NCBI GenBank assembly: GCA_963755825.1
Contig: CAVWLA010000003.1
Location: 620,001-684,000, forward strand
Reading direction: 5' to 3'
Source of the DNA: DATBQN01 sp963755825
Lineage (GTDB): Bacteria; Acidobacteriota; Thermoanaerobaculia; Multivoradales; UBA5704
DNA length: 64,000 nucleotides
In this document: positions 8,622 to 19,412 of the stretch, piece by piece
How positions within the stretch are numbered: the stretch's first letter is position 1
How the letters are laid out: each line of letters starts with the position of its first letter
Notes under the pieces: generated by a model
The model's input: only the letters and a program-made list of their open reading frames with translations
What the model was told of the DNA's origin: nothing
The model's database searches: none
Made by a program: the position numbers and the translations under genes

Positions 8622-9458
8622 TTAGGTCGGCGCGACGATCCGGATGGGGAAGACCGCGACCGGGCGCGGAGCGCCGGCGGCCGCGGGCAGGGCGTCGACC
8701 GTCAGGCGATAGCGGCCGGCGGCGAGCGTCGACGAGTGGAGGGTGACGAGGAGCGCGCCGAGGTCGTTCGGCGGCAGGCGCTCCGCCGCGAAGACGGTGG
8801 CGCCGTGCGCGTCCGCGAGCTTCACCCGGTAGGCGGCGGCCTCGTCGCCGCCGGGCTCGATCCAGAGGGCGACCCAGCCCGGCCGGCGCGGCAGCGCCAG
8901 GGTGCGCACGGGAGCGCTCTCGCCGCCGCGGAGCGGCGAGAGGGCGAGGATGGGGATGGCGGTCTGCGGCAGCCGCTCGGCGGCGACCTCGCCCGCCAGG
9001 CCGTCGAGGCGGGCCGCCGCCGCCGCGAGGTCGTGCCGCGTGCGCGCCAGCTCCGCCGCCAGGGCGGCGACGCGGTCCACGCCCGGGGCGTCGACCGATG
9101 GCCGGGCGAGCGCGCCGCGGGCGGCCGCGAGGTCGCGCTCGAGGGTCCGCGTCCGCCGCCACTCGAAGCCGGCCGGGAGGAGGGCCAGGATGACGGCGGC
9201 CGCCGCCGCCAGCCCCCAGAGAGGCGAGCGGCCGGCGACGGCGGAGCGCGCAGCCGCGGCGTCACCCGAGGCCGCCTCCTCCGCCAGCCGGCGCATGCCG
9301 CGCCCGAGGCGCTCGGCGGCCTCCACCCGCGCGCAGCAGTCCGGGCAGTCGAGGTAGTGCTCCTCGAAGCGGGCGGCATCCGCCTCCGGCAGGCGGCCGG
9401 TCACATAGCGCTCGGCGACGTTCTCGGCGTCGATCGTCCTGTGGTCCATGGGCTGCAT
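8622..9458 (-). CDS. Membrane-anchored zinc-finger anti-sigma factor
   Basis: About 278 residues from the ATG at 9458; an ATG at 9449 is an alternative, giving 275. The N-terminal ~75 residues carry the anti-sigma zinc-finger signature H-x3-C-x2-C (HYLDCPDC) with the helical ERYVxGxLPxxxxxxFExHYL context. One transmembrane helix follows (PLWGLAAAAAVILALLPAG), then a probably periplasmic part with an Ala/Arg coiled-coil stretch and a beta-rich C-terminal domain. It lies 22 bp downstream of the ECF sigma gene on the same strand, the usual sigma/anti-sigma pairing. The periplasmic domain would sense an envelope signal; which one is unknown. Confidence 0.85.
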   Translation of the reverse strand: MQPMDHRTIDAENVAERYVTGRLPEADAARFEEHYLDCPDCCARVEAAERLGRGMRRLAEEAASGDAAAARSAVAGRSPLWGLAAAAAVILALLPAGFEWRRTRTLERDLAAARGALARPSVDAPGVDRVAALAAELARTRHDLAAAAARLDGLAGEVAAERLPQTAIPILALSPLRGGESAPVRTLALPRRPGWVALWIEPGGDEAAAYRVKLADAHGATVFAAERLPPNDLGALLVTLHSSTLAAGRYRLTVDALPAAAGAPRPVAVFPIRIVAPT

Positions 9459-9480
9459 CCGCTCCCGTTCTCTCCTAACC

Positions 9481-10161
9481 CTACCCCGGTGGTGTCGGAT
9501 CGCGGCCGATCCTGCCGACAATTCCGCGCACCCCGGAGAAGAACCGCCCCCGCTTCTCCGCCCGCTCCCAGAGCTCGCGCAGCCGCTCGCGGGCGCGATG
9601 GACGACCTGGTTGAAGCGCTCGGGCTCGATCCCCAGCTCAGCGCAGATCTCCTCCCGCGAGGCGTCGGCCAGATAGAAGCGCAGGAGGACCTGGCGGTCG
9701 CGGTCGAAGCGCAGCTCGCCGAGCAGGCGGCGCACCTGCCGCGCCTCCTCCTCGGCCAGCACGCGGTCGAGAGCGGCGTGACCGGCGGGCCTGGAGCCGG
9801 CGGGCGCCGCGAGCGCCGCCTCCTCGCCCTCGCCGAAGGCGCCGTAGCGGGCCTCCCGGCGGCGGTCGGCGATGAACAGGTTCCTCGCCGTGCCGCGGAT
9901 GAACCCGGCGAGCCGCTCGGGGTCGCGCAGCTCGCCGCGGCGGATCTTCCCGAGGACGAGGGCGAGCGTCTCCTGGTGGAGGTCGTCGGCAAGGGCGGGG
10001 TTGCGGGTCAGCCGGCGGAGCATGAGCAGGAGGCCGCGGCTGAAGCGCGCCACCAGCTCCGCCTCGGCGGCGCGGTCGCCGCCGCGGATGCGCCCGACCA
10101 GTGCGGCCGCCGCGGCGGCCCGCTCGGCGTCCTCGCGATCGAGAGCTTTCTCGGGCTCCAT
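9481..10161 (-). CDS. ECF-type RNA polymerase sigma factor
   Basis: A 226-residue sigma-70 family protein limited to regions 2 and 4. Region 2 covers ~20-95 (core-binding helices with NPALADDLHQETL, then DPERLAGFIRGTARNL). Region 4 covers ~150-205, a helix-turn-helix with SREEICAELGIEPERFNQVVHRARERL. The ATG at 10161 has GAGGA five bases upstream; the longer frame to 10365 enters the divergent intergenic region. It should direct polymerase to a regulon including its own operon and be held inactive by the zinc-finger anti-sigma factor encoded next. It is divergent from the chaperone operon. Confidence 0.88.
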   Translation of the reverse strand: MEPEKALDREDAERAAAAAALVGRIRGGDRAAEAELVARFSRGLLLMLRRLTRNPALADDLHQETLALVLGKIRRGELRDPERLAGFIRGTARNLFIADRRREARYGAFGEGEEAALAAPAGSRPAGHAALDRVLAEEEARQVRRLLGELRFDRDRQVLLRFYLADASREEICAELGIEPERFNQVVHRARERLRELWERAEKRGRFFSGVRGIVGRIGRDPTPPG

Positions 10162-10466
10162 CCCATCCTCGCGATGCTCGTCCACGGACCGGATTTTGGA
10201 TTTCCGCGAGGATACATGAACCCGGCTGTTGCGCCCATCACACCCTTCCGGGCGACCGTCCTCGGAGCCAAACTGACCCCACGACCGGCTGATGAGGTAC
10301 CCGGCAGGAATGTCCGGCGCTCTTCCGGCGTTGTACAACGTGAGTCGCGAGCACTCAAAGAGCATGCTTTCCTGATACGCTCGGGCTCAGGATCGGATGC
10401 GCCGCACGTCATCCGGCCGGTCGCATCCATCCGCACAATCTGCCAGCGCCGGGAGGGCTCGATTCC
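10162..10466. promoter_or_regulatory. Divergent intergenic region with a 12-bp palindrome
   Basis: This 305-bp region separates the leftward ECF sigma gene from the rightward dnaJ-like/clpB operon and must hold both promoters. It is less GC-rich than its surroundings. A perfect palindrome CGTTGTACAACG lies at 10329-10340, and a 6-bp direct repeat CCGGCG flanks the stretch just before it (10314-10330). I see no confident -35/-10 pair and no CIRCE element. The palindrome is a plausible operator, but this is inference. Confidence 0.4.
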
Positions 10467-11411
10467 TTGGATTACAAGGACTACTACGCGACTCTTGGAG
10501 TCAAGAAGGACGCCTCGCAGGACGAGATCCAGAAGGCGTACCGGAAGCTCGCCCGCAAGTACCACCCGGACGTCAACAAGGACGCCGCGGCCGAGGCCAA
10601 GTTCAAGGAGATCGGCGAGGCCAACGAGGTCCTGAAGGACCCCGAGAAGCGCAAGAAGTACGACCAGTACGGCTCGGCCTGGAACAGCGCCCGGCAGACC
10701 GGCGCGCCGCCGCCCGGCTGGGAGGGGATGGACTTCGGCTTCGGAGGTGGCTCGGGGGGCGGTTTCGAGGAGGGGCCGGAGGGGTTCAGCTCGTTCTTCG
10801 ACATGCTCTTCGGCGCCGGGCGCGGCGGACGCCGTGGCGGCTTCGGCGGCGGCTTCAGCGGCTTCGGCGGCGCGCCGGGGGCGGGCGGCGACAGCGAGGC
10901 GACGCTCCCCATCACCCTCGAAGAGGCACACCACGGCGTGGCGCGCGAGATCGTGCTGAGCGACCCGGAGACCGGCGAGCGCAAGAACCTCTCGGTGAAG
11001 ATCCCCGCCGGTGTGCGCTCCGGGCAGAAGATCCGGCTCTCCGGCCAGGGCGGCCGCGGGCGGGGCGGCGCGCCGGGGAATCTGCTGCTGAAGATCGACA
11101 TCCTCCCCCACCCCCGCTTCAAGGTGGACGGCAGCGACCTGCAGACGACGCTCGACGTCGCTCCGTGGGAGGCGGCGCTCGGCGGCGAGGCGACGGTCGA
11201 GACCCTGCACGGCGACCTGCGGCTGAAGATCCCCGCCGGCTCGTCGTCGGGGCGGCGCATCCGCCTGCGCGGCAAGGGGCTGAAGCACGGCGAGGAGCAC
11301 GGCGACCTCATCGCCGAGATCCGCATCGTCGTCCCCCGCGAGCTCAGCGAGCGCGAGCGCGAGCTGTTCGAGGAGCTCAAGGCGGAGTCGGGCTTCGAGC
11401 CGCGCGGGTAG
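10467..11411 (+). CDS. DnaJ/CbpA-type J-domain co-chaperone
   Basis: A 314-residue class B J-protein. The J domain covers residues 4-70 with the HPD motif at 33-35. A Gly/Phe-rich linker follows (~95-145), then the two C-terminal beta-sandwich substrate domains (~148-310) without the CxxCxGxG zinc finger, which makes it CbpA-like rather than canonical DnaJ. It would stimulate the ATPase of DnaK, not encoded here. Translation starts at a TTG (10467) with GGAGGG nine bases upstream. It is the first gene of an operon with clpB, which suits joint disaggregation, since DnaK/DnaJ and ClpB cooperate. Confidence 0.9.
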   Translation: MDYKDYYATLGVKKDASQDEIQKAYRKLARKYHPDVNKDAAAEAKFKEIGEANEVLKDPEKRKKYDQYGSAWNSARQTGAPPPGWEGMDFGFGGGSGGGFEEGPEGFSSFFDMLFGAGRGGRRGGFGGGFSGFGGAPGAGGDSEATLPITLEEAHHGVAREIVLSDPETGERKNLSVKIPAGVRSGQKIRLSGQGGRGRGGAPGNLLLKIDILPHPRFKVDGSDLQTTLDVAPWEAALGGEATVETLHGDLRLKIPAGSSSGRRIRLRGKGLKHGEEHGDLIAEIRIVVPRELSERERELFEELKAESGFEPRG

Positions 11412-11483
11412 AGGGCAGGGCCCGCGGTATCGGCATCGGCGGGACGGCACAAAAAATCTCGTTGGAAAGGTGGATCGCACGAC

Positions 11484-14116
<2,633 letters not shown>

Positions 14117-14120
<4 letters not shown>

Positions 14121-14920
14121 ATCGCGTCACCTCGCCCGATGTTCGAGAGCCCGGCTCCGGCCGGGCTCTTTCCATTGGAGACCTGCTGATCGGCTGCGCA
14201 GGATGGGCGATCCCGCGCGCCGACGCGGCGGCCTTCCCCGCCGCCGGCAGCCACCTCGAGCGTTACGCCGCGCGCTTCCCCGCCGTCGAGATCGACTCCT
14301 CCTTCTACCGCCCGCACCGTCCCGCCACCTACGCCCGTTGGCGCGACAGCGTCCCGGAAGCCTTCCGCTTCGCGGTCAAGCTCCCCAAGGCGATCACGCA
14401 CACCGCTCGGCTCGCCGGCGACAACTCCACGCTCGATGCCTTCCTCGCCGAGGTCGGTCATCTCCGCGAGAAGCTCGGCTGCCTCCTCGTCCAACTCCCC
14501 CCGAGCCTCGCATTCGACACCGCGGTGGCCGGAGCCTTCTTCGCCGCCCTCCGCGACCGCTTCGACGGCGCCGTCGCCTGCGAGCCCCGCCATCTTTCCT
14601 GGTTCACAACCGAAGTCGATCAGCGTCTCGCCGCCCAGCGCATCGCCCGCGTCGCCGCCGACCCGGCCCGCGTCCCCGCCGCCGCCGAGCCAGGAGGCTG
14701 GAGCGGTCTCCGCTACCACCGCCTCCACGGCTCGCCGCGAATGTACTACTCGCCCTATCCGGAGGACTACCTGGACCGTCTGGCCGCGCAGCTGACGGCC
14801 GAGGCCACCGCGGGCGCGCCGGCTTGGTGCGTCTTCGACAACACCGCCGCGGGGGCGGCGACGCGGAATGGGTTGTGGCTGGTGGAGCGGTGCGCGGCGC
14901 TGGCTGCCCTCTCGAGGTAG
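14117..14920 (+). CDS. DUF72 family protein
   Basis: A 267-residue DUF72 (YecE-like) TIM-barrel-type protein. It shows the family pattern IGCAGW near the start, then EIDSSFYR, FxxAVKLPKxITH, a conserved EPRH on a strand, and a YxRLHG-type segment (YHRLHGSPRMYYSPY) with FDNT near the end. No enzyme activity is established for the family. The GTG start overlaps the clpB stop as GTGA, so translation is coupled to the chaperone operon; a stress-related role would be guilt by association only. Confidence 0.85.
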
Positions 14921-15134
14921 CGGGCGGCGGAGCGGAGCGTCGCCGAGCGCGCGCTGGCTGTATACCCGATCATTTGTCCTCTTCTCAGATTGTCCCGCGA
15001 GTTCGTTCACTGGGCCACCAGACCGAAGGTAGTGCGGAACAGCGCACGAAAATTATCTGGCGCGTCCGTCCATATCGGCAGACCATATTCCAGAAGCCCG
15101 GCGAACGACCTCCGGGCAGAGAAAGGTGAAGCCG

Positions 15135-15590
15135 ATGGCACACAAGAACCCACCGATGAAAGCCGTGGGGCTCACGGCGAAGCCAGCGCAACCGAAGGCT
15201 GCGGCCGGCGCCGCCGCACAGGAGGGGCCACGGGGGCCCGACACCCCCCCGCTCCTCGGCATCCAGATCGCAGTGGGCGACGTCGTCGAGTTCGACTTCT
15301 TCGTCTACCAGACGCCAGGGAACCTCTCCGTCGCACTCGACCTGGGCGATGCCAACGGTGCACAGACCGGATCGGCGACGCTCTTCGACGGTCTGGCCGG
15401 GCCGGTCAACAATATCCACGTCCCGCAGCTCGCGGCGGGCACCCATCACCTCGACTGGCTCTTCCAGCCGACGAGCGTGCCATGGCAGGCGGTCGCCGAG
15501 ATCACCGTCAATGGAGCTCTCAAGCTGCGGGAGACCAGCAGCGACCCCGACACTTTGGTCAACAGTTTCCTCATCCTGGATGTGGCGTGA
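15135..15590 (+). CDS. Hypothetical beta-rich protein, 151 aa
   Basis: Not recognised. I take the ATG at 15135, with AAAGGTGA just upstream, over the GTG nine bases earlier. Residues 1-40 are Lys/Ala/Pro-rich and look disordered. The rest is a run of short strands (GDVVEFDFFVYQ, LSVALDLGD, AEITVNG) suggesting a small beta-sandwich. There is no signal peptide. Its stop overlaps the start of the next, exported, hypothetical protein (TGATG), so the pair is co-translated and probably works together. Its DNA is noticeably less GC-rich than the flanking chaperone genes. Confidence 0.55.
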   Translation: MAHKNPPMKAVGLTAKPAQPKAAAGAAAQEGPRGPDTPPLLGIQIAVGDVVEFDFFVYQTPGNLSVALDLGDANGAQTGSATLFDGLAGPVNNIHVPQLAAGTHHLDWLFQPTSVPWQAVAEITVNGALKLRETSSDPDTLVNSFLILDVA

Positions 15591-16882
15591 TGCGCACCGC
15601 GAAGATCCTGCTGCTCCTCACGGCGTTCGCAGGCTCCGCCATGGCTCAGGTGACGTGCGATCCTGGGCAGCTGCATGCAAAGGCTGAGATCAAGAGGTTG
15701 ACTACATCCATCGACCAGATGGCGAAGGCTGCTCAAGACAAACTGAAGCCTAAACTGGAGGCCGAGGCCGATAAAGCTCCCGGCCCCGCCGCGCGGCAGC
15801 TCACGGCGCCGAGCGGCTCCGGCGCGGGCGCCAGCATGGTCGATCACGCATCCTTTCCAGCTCTTCTGGGAGCCGCGCTCGATCAGGGCCTGATCAGTAC
15901 GGGGAATGGCACGGAGACTCTCAGTCTAAACTTCTTTGCGATCTTGGCCTTGTTCGACCACGAGGTCATGGAGGATCAGGACCAGTACGCGAAACATTAC
16001 TTCCTGCGCCGCTTCAGCGGCGCGATCACGGGCGGCGGCACGGCGCTGGGGTTCGATCGAAGCGGGAACACAGTCGCATCACCGCAGTCCACGACCAACG
16101 CGAGAGATATCCTCGACGGCGAACTTCACCTCAGATTTTACGGCAGCAGAGACCGTCGCGATAAAGCGACGTACGATGTGATGCTCGCTGCTACGAAAGA
16201 GGCTCGTGACAAGCTGCTGACAATGTCTTCCAACCTGACCGCCGACCTCGCCACCGATCAGGAGGTGCAGCGTGCCATCACTACCGGGAACGACTGCGTC
16301 GATGCTGCAGTCATTCAGCGTATCGAGGCCCGGCATGAAGCCCAGATTCAGTCTGCGCTCAGCGACTTGACGACGAAGATCCAAGCCGCCGCCGAGCAGG
16401 CCGATCGCAGCCTGGTGCTGAACTTCGTCGTCGGTCGCTCCGATCGCGCGCCGCAGTTCGGGTTGAGCTCGAACCGAGCGGGTGTGCATGCCGACTACGG
16501 CACGACTGACACCAAAGTCACCACGGCGAACCTGGACTGGACGCGATACCAGGCGCTGACGACAGGGGTGAGCCCGACGGTGATCAAGGTCGCCGCTCAG
16601 CGCACTTACCTGTGGAATCCGGGAAAGCGCTTCGCCGACGGCATCGACGTCTCCGGCTCTGCCTCGTGGGAGAGCGATCGGGATCTCCCCAGCGCCATGC
16701 ACCCCACCAACGTCAAGGCGAACGTCATGCTGGAGTTTCCGATCTCGAAGTCTGCCAAGGTCCCGATCTCGATCTCCTGGGCGGACCACCGCGACCTGCT
16801 GACCGGCGAGAAGAACATCCGCGGCCACATCGGCTTCACCTTCGACTTCTCGAAGCTCGGCAAGCCCGCCGTCTCGATCTAG
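15590..16882 (+). CDS. Exported hypothetical protein, possible outer-membrane protein
   Basis: A 430-residue protein not assigned to a family. Residues 1-20 form a clear signal peptide (MRTAKILLLLTAFAGSAMAQ, cleavage after AMA). A helical region (~20-60) and a mixed middle follow. The last ~150 residues alternate polar and hydrophobic positions (VLNFVVGRS, IKVAAQRTYLW, NVMLEFPI, HIGFTFDF), as in transmembrane beta-strands; the penultimate strand has the aromatic ending typical of barrels. An outer-membrane or surface role is inferred. It is coupled to the preceding gene and shares its lower GC, consistent with later acquisition. A strong hairpin follows the stop. Confidence 0.6.
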   Translation: MRTAKILLLLTAFAGSAMAQVTCDPGQLHAKAEIKRLTTSIDQMAKAAQDKLKPKLEAEADKAPGPAARQLTAPSGSGAGASMVDHASFPALLGAALDQGLISTGNGTETLSLNFFAILALFDHEVMEDQDQYAKHYFLRRFSGAITGGGTALGFDRSGNTVASPQSTTNARDILDGELHLRFYGSRDRRDKATYDVMLAATKEARDKLLTMSSNLTADLATDQEVQRAITTGNDCVDAAVIQRIEARHEAQIQSALSDLTTKIQAAAEQADRSLVLNFVVGRSDRAPQFGLSSNRAGVHADYGTTDTKVTTANLDWTRYQALTTGVSPTVIKVAAQRTYLWNPGKRFADGIDVSGSASWESDRDLPSAMHPTNVKANVMLEFPISKSAKVPISISWADHRDLLTGEKNIRGHIGFTFDFSKLGKPAVSI

Positions 16883-16905
16883 GGGGCTCGACCGGAAACC
16901 GCCTC

Positions 16906-16944
16906 GGCCCCGTCGGGCCGCCGATCTCTCGGCGCGACGGGGCC
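16906..16944 (+). terminator. Strong hairpin after the exported hypothetical gene
   Basis: A perfect 10-bp inverted repeat: GGCCCCGTCG (16906-16915) pairs with CGACGGGGCC (16935-16944) around a 19-nt loop that can itself fold. It starts 23 bp after the stop at 16882. No T-run follows, so it may be a Rho-assisted or RNA-stabilising stem rather than a strict intrinsic terminator. Confidence 0.5.
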
Positions 16945-17058
16945 ACTCCTCATCCGACTGAGATCTCTCCGCCGCCGTCGTCTCCACCCCATCCGGAGCG
17001 ATCACCCTCGCGCCCGGCCGGGCGGCTGTCGCTCGCGTCGGAAGCGGCGGAGGCCAAT

Positions 17059-17231
17059 TCAGGCCGCCTGAACGCCGCTCACGCCGTGTGAATCCATTTC
17101 AGACAGCGTAAAAGTGGTTCACGCCGCCTGAGCCGCGCTCACCCCGCCTGAATCGCGTTCAGGCGATGTGACCTGCGCTCAGACGGCGTGAGCTGGATTC
17201 AGACGGTGTGAAACGAACTCAGAGGGCAGGC
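17059..17231. repeat. Array of nine 13-bp palindromes at exact 20-bp spacing
   Basis: Eight units fit TCA-N7-TGA (one ends TAA), starting at 17059, 17079, 17099, 17119, 17139, 17159, 17179 and 17199; a ninth decayed unit starts at 17219. The cores are GC-rich and imperfectly self-complementary (for example TCAGGCCGCCTGA, TCAGACGGCGTGA). The 7-nt spacers share no sequence. Flanking bases extend the dyad to Y-TCA...TGA-R in most units. The array lies between the 3' ends of two convergent genes (16882 and 17281), so it is not a promoter. The 20-bp step is about two helical turns, so every unit faces the same side of the DNA. The repeat period also rotates the stop codons through all three frames on both strands. 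Confidence 0.9.
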
Positions 17232-17280
17232 GGGGGGTTCTCGGCCTGCCGCTCGGGCGGGCGCCGGGACCGAAAAGCTC

Positions 17281-17661
17281 CTACTCCTCGATCTTGAAGC
17301 CGGGGTTCTCGATGATGCCGAAGAGGTTGCCTTCGGGATCCTCGACGACGGCGACGCGGATGCCGCCTCCGACGTCCTGGACGGTCGACACCAGCTGGGC
17401 GCCGAGGCCGAGGAGGCGCTCCATGGCGGCGTCGGCGTCGGCGACTCCCCAGTAGGCGACGGTGCCGCCGCGGCCGGGGGCTCCCGCGGCCGGGTTGGGG
17501 TCGAGGCCGAGCTCGAAGCCGCCGACCTGAAAGCCGATGTAGTAGGGCTCGTCGAAGTAGGGCGCGACGCCGAGCACCTTCTCGTACCAGGCCTTGGCCG
17601 CGGCGGGATCGGCGACGTGCTGGATGACGGTGCGCAGACCGAGAAAGGGGCGCTCGCTCAT
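17281..17661 (-). CDS. VOC (glyoxalase/bleomycin-resistance) superfamily protein
   Basis: A 126-residue single-domain VOC protein. It has the paired beta-alpha-beta-beta-beta layout: VIQHVADPAAAKAWYEKVLG opens the first half, and GVADADAAMERLLGLGA with VVEDPEGNLFGIIENP closes the second. His15 and the late Glu in IIENP are candidate metal ligands. Members are metal-dependent lyases, isomerases or dioxygenases, or drug-binding proteins; substrate cannot be read from sequence. Start at ATG 17661 with AGGAG seven bases upstream. It is transcribed toward the palindrome array. Confidence 0.85.
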   Translation of the reverse strand: MSERPFLGLRTVIQHVADPAAAKAWYEKVLGVAPYFDEPYYIGFQVGGFELGLDPNPAAGAPGRGGTVAYWGVADADAAMERLLGLGAQLVSTVQDVGGGIRVAVVEDPEGNLFGIIENPGFKIEE

Positions 17662-17712
17662 CGAAGGGCTCCTGAAGATGAGATCCGGGAAGGAGAGGGG
17701 GAGGGGATGGAC

Positions 17713-17732
17713 GGGCCGGCACGCGCCGGCCC
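17713..17732 (-). terminator. Hairpin downstream of the 88-aa secreted protein
   Basis: A perfect 8-bp stem: GGGCCGGC (17713-17720), loop ACGC, GCCGGCCC (17725-17732), followed on the - strand by a C/T-rich stretch (CCATCCCCTCCCC). It lies 22 bp past the stop of the 88-residue gene (17754) and upstream of the VOC gene, so it probably separates the two transcripts. Confidence 0.5.
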
Positions 17733-17753
17733 GGCTCCGGATCGTTCCGCGAC

Positions 17754-18020
17754 CTACGGGTGGTCCTTGACCGCGCGGTAGGCGAGCGCGAGCTTGAGCT
17801 GGGCGATGGCGTTGCGGCTGGCGGCGATGGCGTCCGCCTTGTGGCCGCCGAAGTCGTGCGGCGCGTGCTCCATGTAAGCGACGGCGTCCTCGAGCTGATG
17901 GATGGCGCGGGCGATCCGCGGATGCGCGGCGCGCTCCCCGGCGAGCGGTCCGGCGACCGAGTTGGACACCGGGAGGAGGAGCAACAGGCACAGCCCTGCC
18001 CATGCGATCTGGCGTTTCAT
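17754..18020 (-). CDS. Small exported helical protein, 88 aa
   Basis: A small protein with a typical signal peptide (MKRQIAWAGLCLLLLLPVSNSVAG) and a mature part of about 60 residues predicted as two amphipathic helices joined by a HDFGGHKADAI turn. The mature part is rich in His (HPRI, IHQL, EHAPHDFGGH), suggesting metal or ligand binding. Similar short His/Gly-turn proteins occur widely in bacteria without known function. A good ribosome site (AAAAAGGAG) precedes the ATG. It is divergent from the gene at 18124, with ~100 bp between. Confidence 0.75.
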   Translation of the reverse strand: MKRQIAWAGLCLLLLLPVSNSVAGPLAGERAAHPRIARAIHQLEDAVAYMEHAPHDFGGHKADAIAASRNAIAQLKLALAYRAVKDHP

Positions 18021-18123
18021 ACGCGATCTCCTTTTTGGTTGTGCGCGACTCTCCCCGCGAGACTAGCCGAGCCGCGAGTCCGGCGTCAACGCGCGCCCGG
18101 CCGCGCTCTGATACCTTGAAATC

Positions 18124-19347
18124 ATGAAATTCCGTCAGGCCGGCGCCGGCGCGCGCTTCCCCGCCGGTCCGCTCCTCCGCCGCCTCGAGGAGCTGGCGGC
18201 GGACGGGCTCGCCGCCGAGCCCGCGCTGCAGGTGGCGGGCGCCCGCGCCGCCCTCCTCGACCGCGAGCTGCTCGAGCACGACTTCCCCTTCCTTCGCGCC
18301 GCGGCGTCAGGGCTCAGCGGCGAGCGCGCTCGCACGATCCGCCTCGCCCGCTTCCTCGTCGAGCAGGCCGCCTTCGTCTCGCGGCGCCAGGCGCGGCAGA
18401 CGGCGGTCAACTCGCCGATCGCGACGACCGGCGTCGCGGCGACCGCCTACCGGCCGCCGGACTACGGCCGCGCCCTCGTCCTCCCCGTCCTCCACGACGG
18501 CCGGCCGGCGGGCCTCCTCGACGTCAAGGGCGCCGGCGTGGCGCCGCGCCGGCGGCCGTCGCTGGCGCCGCACCGCAGCGGCCTGATGTTCCTCGGCGAG
18601 GCCCTCCGCGAGGCGATGTACTCGCGGCTGGTCGACGCCGCCCTCCGCCACGCCGGCATCCGCTGCCGCGCGCTGCCGGTCTACGGCGTCGTCGACCTCG
18701 GCTTCGACGTCCAGCTGCCCAGCGGCCGCAGCGTCCCCGCCGGCCTCCTGGTGCGCCGCGCCCACCGCCGGCCGTCCTGCCGCGGCGGCCTCAAGCATCC
18801 GGGCTCGCCGCTCGTCGCGCTCGAGCTGCGGCTCGAGCTCGCCCTGCGGCGCTACGGCCTCACCTCGGCGGGGCCGATGACGCACGTCGAGATCGCGGCT
18901 CGCCGCGGCGGCATCGCCGTGCGCTGGGGCGGCGTGCCGCTCCGCCTGCGCGCGGGAGAAGAGCGCGCGATCGCCGCCGCGGTCGGCTTCGCCGGCGGCA
19001 CCCTGCGCATCGAGGGCACCAACATCCAGCTCACCCGCGAGGCGGAGACGGCGCACGGCCGCCCGCGGCCGCAGATCCTCGACCTCGGCGCCTGGCGCGC
19101 GCGCGCCCGCTTCGAGAATCCTCTCGCCAGCCTGGTCGCCCTCCGCCTCCTCCGCCTCGGCACCATCGTCCGTCCAGGCGACCGGCGCTACGTACAGCCC
19201 GACCCGCTCCTCGGCCTGCCACAGGGCTTCCTCGACGTCGAGTGCTTCGCGCTCGCCCGCCGCTTTCGCGACCGCGCGCTCTCCGCCGCCGCCCTCGCCC
19301 GCCGGCTCGACGCGGCGGTCGCCGGCGCGACGGCGGCGTGGGCCTGA
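18124..19347 (+). CDS. Hypothetical protein with SelO-reminiscent motif, 407 aa
   Basis: Not confidently assigned. The segment LLDVKGAGVAPRR followed ~25 residues later by GLMFLGEALREAMYSRLVDAAL resembles the LKGAGRTP...SSIREFL stretch of SelO/YdiU protein adenylyltransferases, which are pseudokinases; Lys134 would match the nucleotide-binding lysine. The downstream part (VYGVVDLGFDVQLPSG; THVEIAARRGGIAVRWGG) does not obviously carry the SelO metal motif. It has no signal peptide or membrane segment, and the C-terminus is Arg/Ala-rich helical. It stands alone between a divergent small gene and a secreted protein. The SelO link is inference by eye only. Confidence 0.6.
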   Translation: MKFRQAGAGARFPAGPLLRRLEELAADGLAAEPALQVAGARAALLDRELLEHDFPFLRAAASGLSGERARTIRLARFLVEQAAFVSRRQARQTAVNSPIATTGVAATAYRPPDYGRALVLPVLHDGRPAGLLDVKGAGVAPRRRPSLAPHRSGLMFLGEALREAMYSRLVDAALRHAGIRCRALPVYGVVDLGFDVQLPSGRSVPAGLLVRRAHRRPSCRGGLKHPGSPLVALELRLELALRRYGLTSAGPMTHVEIAARRGGIAVRWGGVPLRLRAGEERAIAAAVGFAGGTLRIEGTNIQLTREAETAHGRPRPQILDLGAWRARARFENPLASLVALRLLRLGTIVRPGDRRYVQPDPLLGLPQGFLDVECFALARRFRDRALSAAALARRLDAAVAGATAAWA

Positions 19348-19412
19348 GGCCGGCCCGGCGGCAGGACCGCGCTCGCCGTCGGACGCTCGGCGAAGAAATC
19401 TCTCCAGCCCTG

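Noticed and set aside
10340..10360. CIRCE (HrcA) element near GCACTC upstream of the dnaJ-like gene
   Set aside because: Only one half resembles CIRCE; the GAGTGCTAA partner at 9-nt distance is absent.
17059..17231. CRISPR array
   Set aside because: Repeats are only 13 bp, spacers 7 bp, units vary and no cas gene is present.
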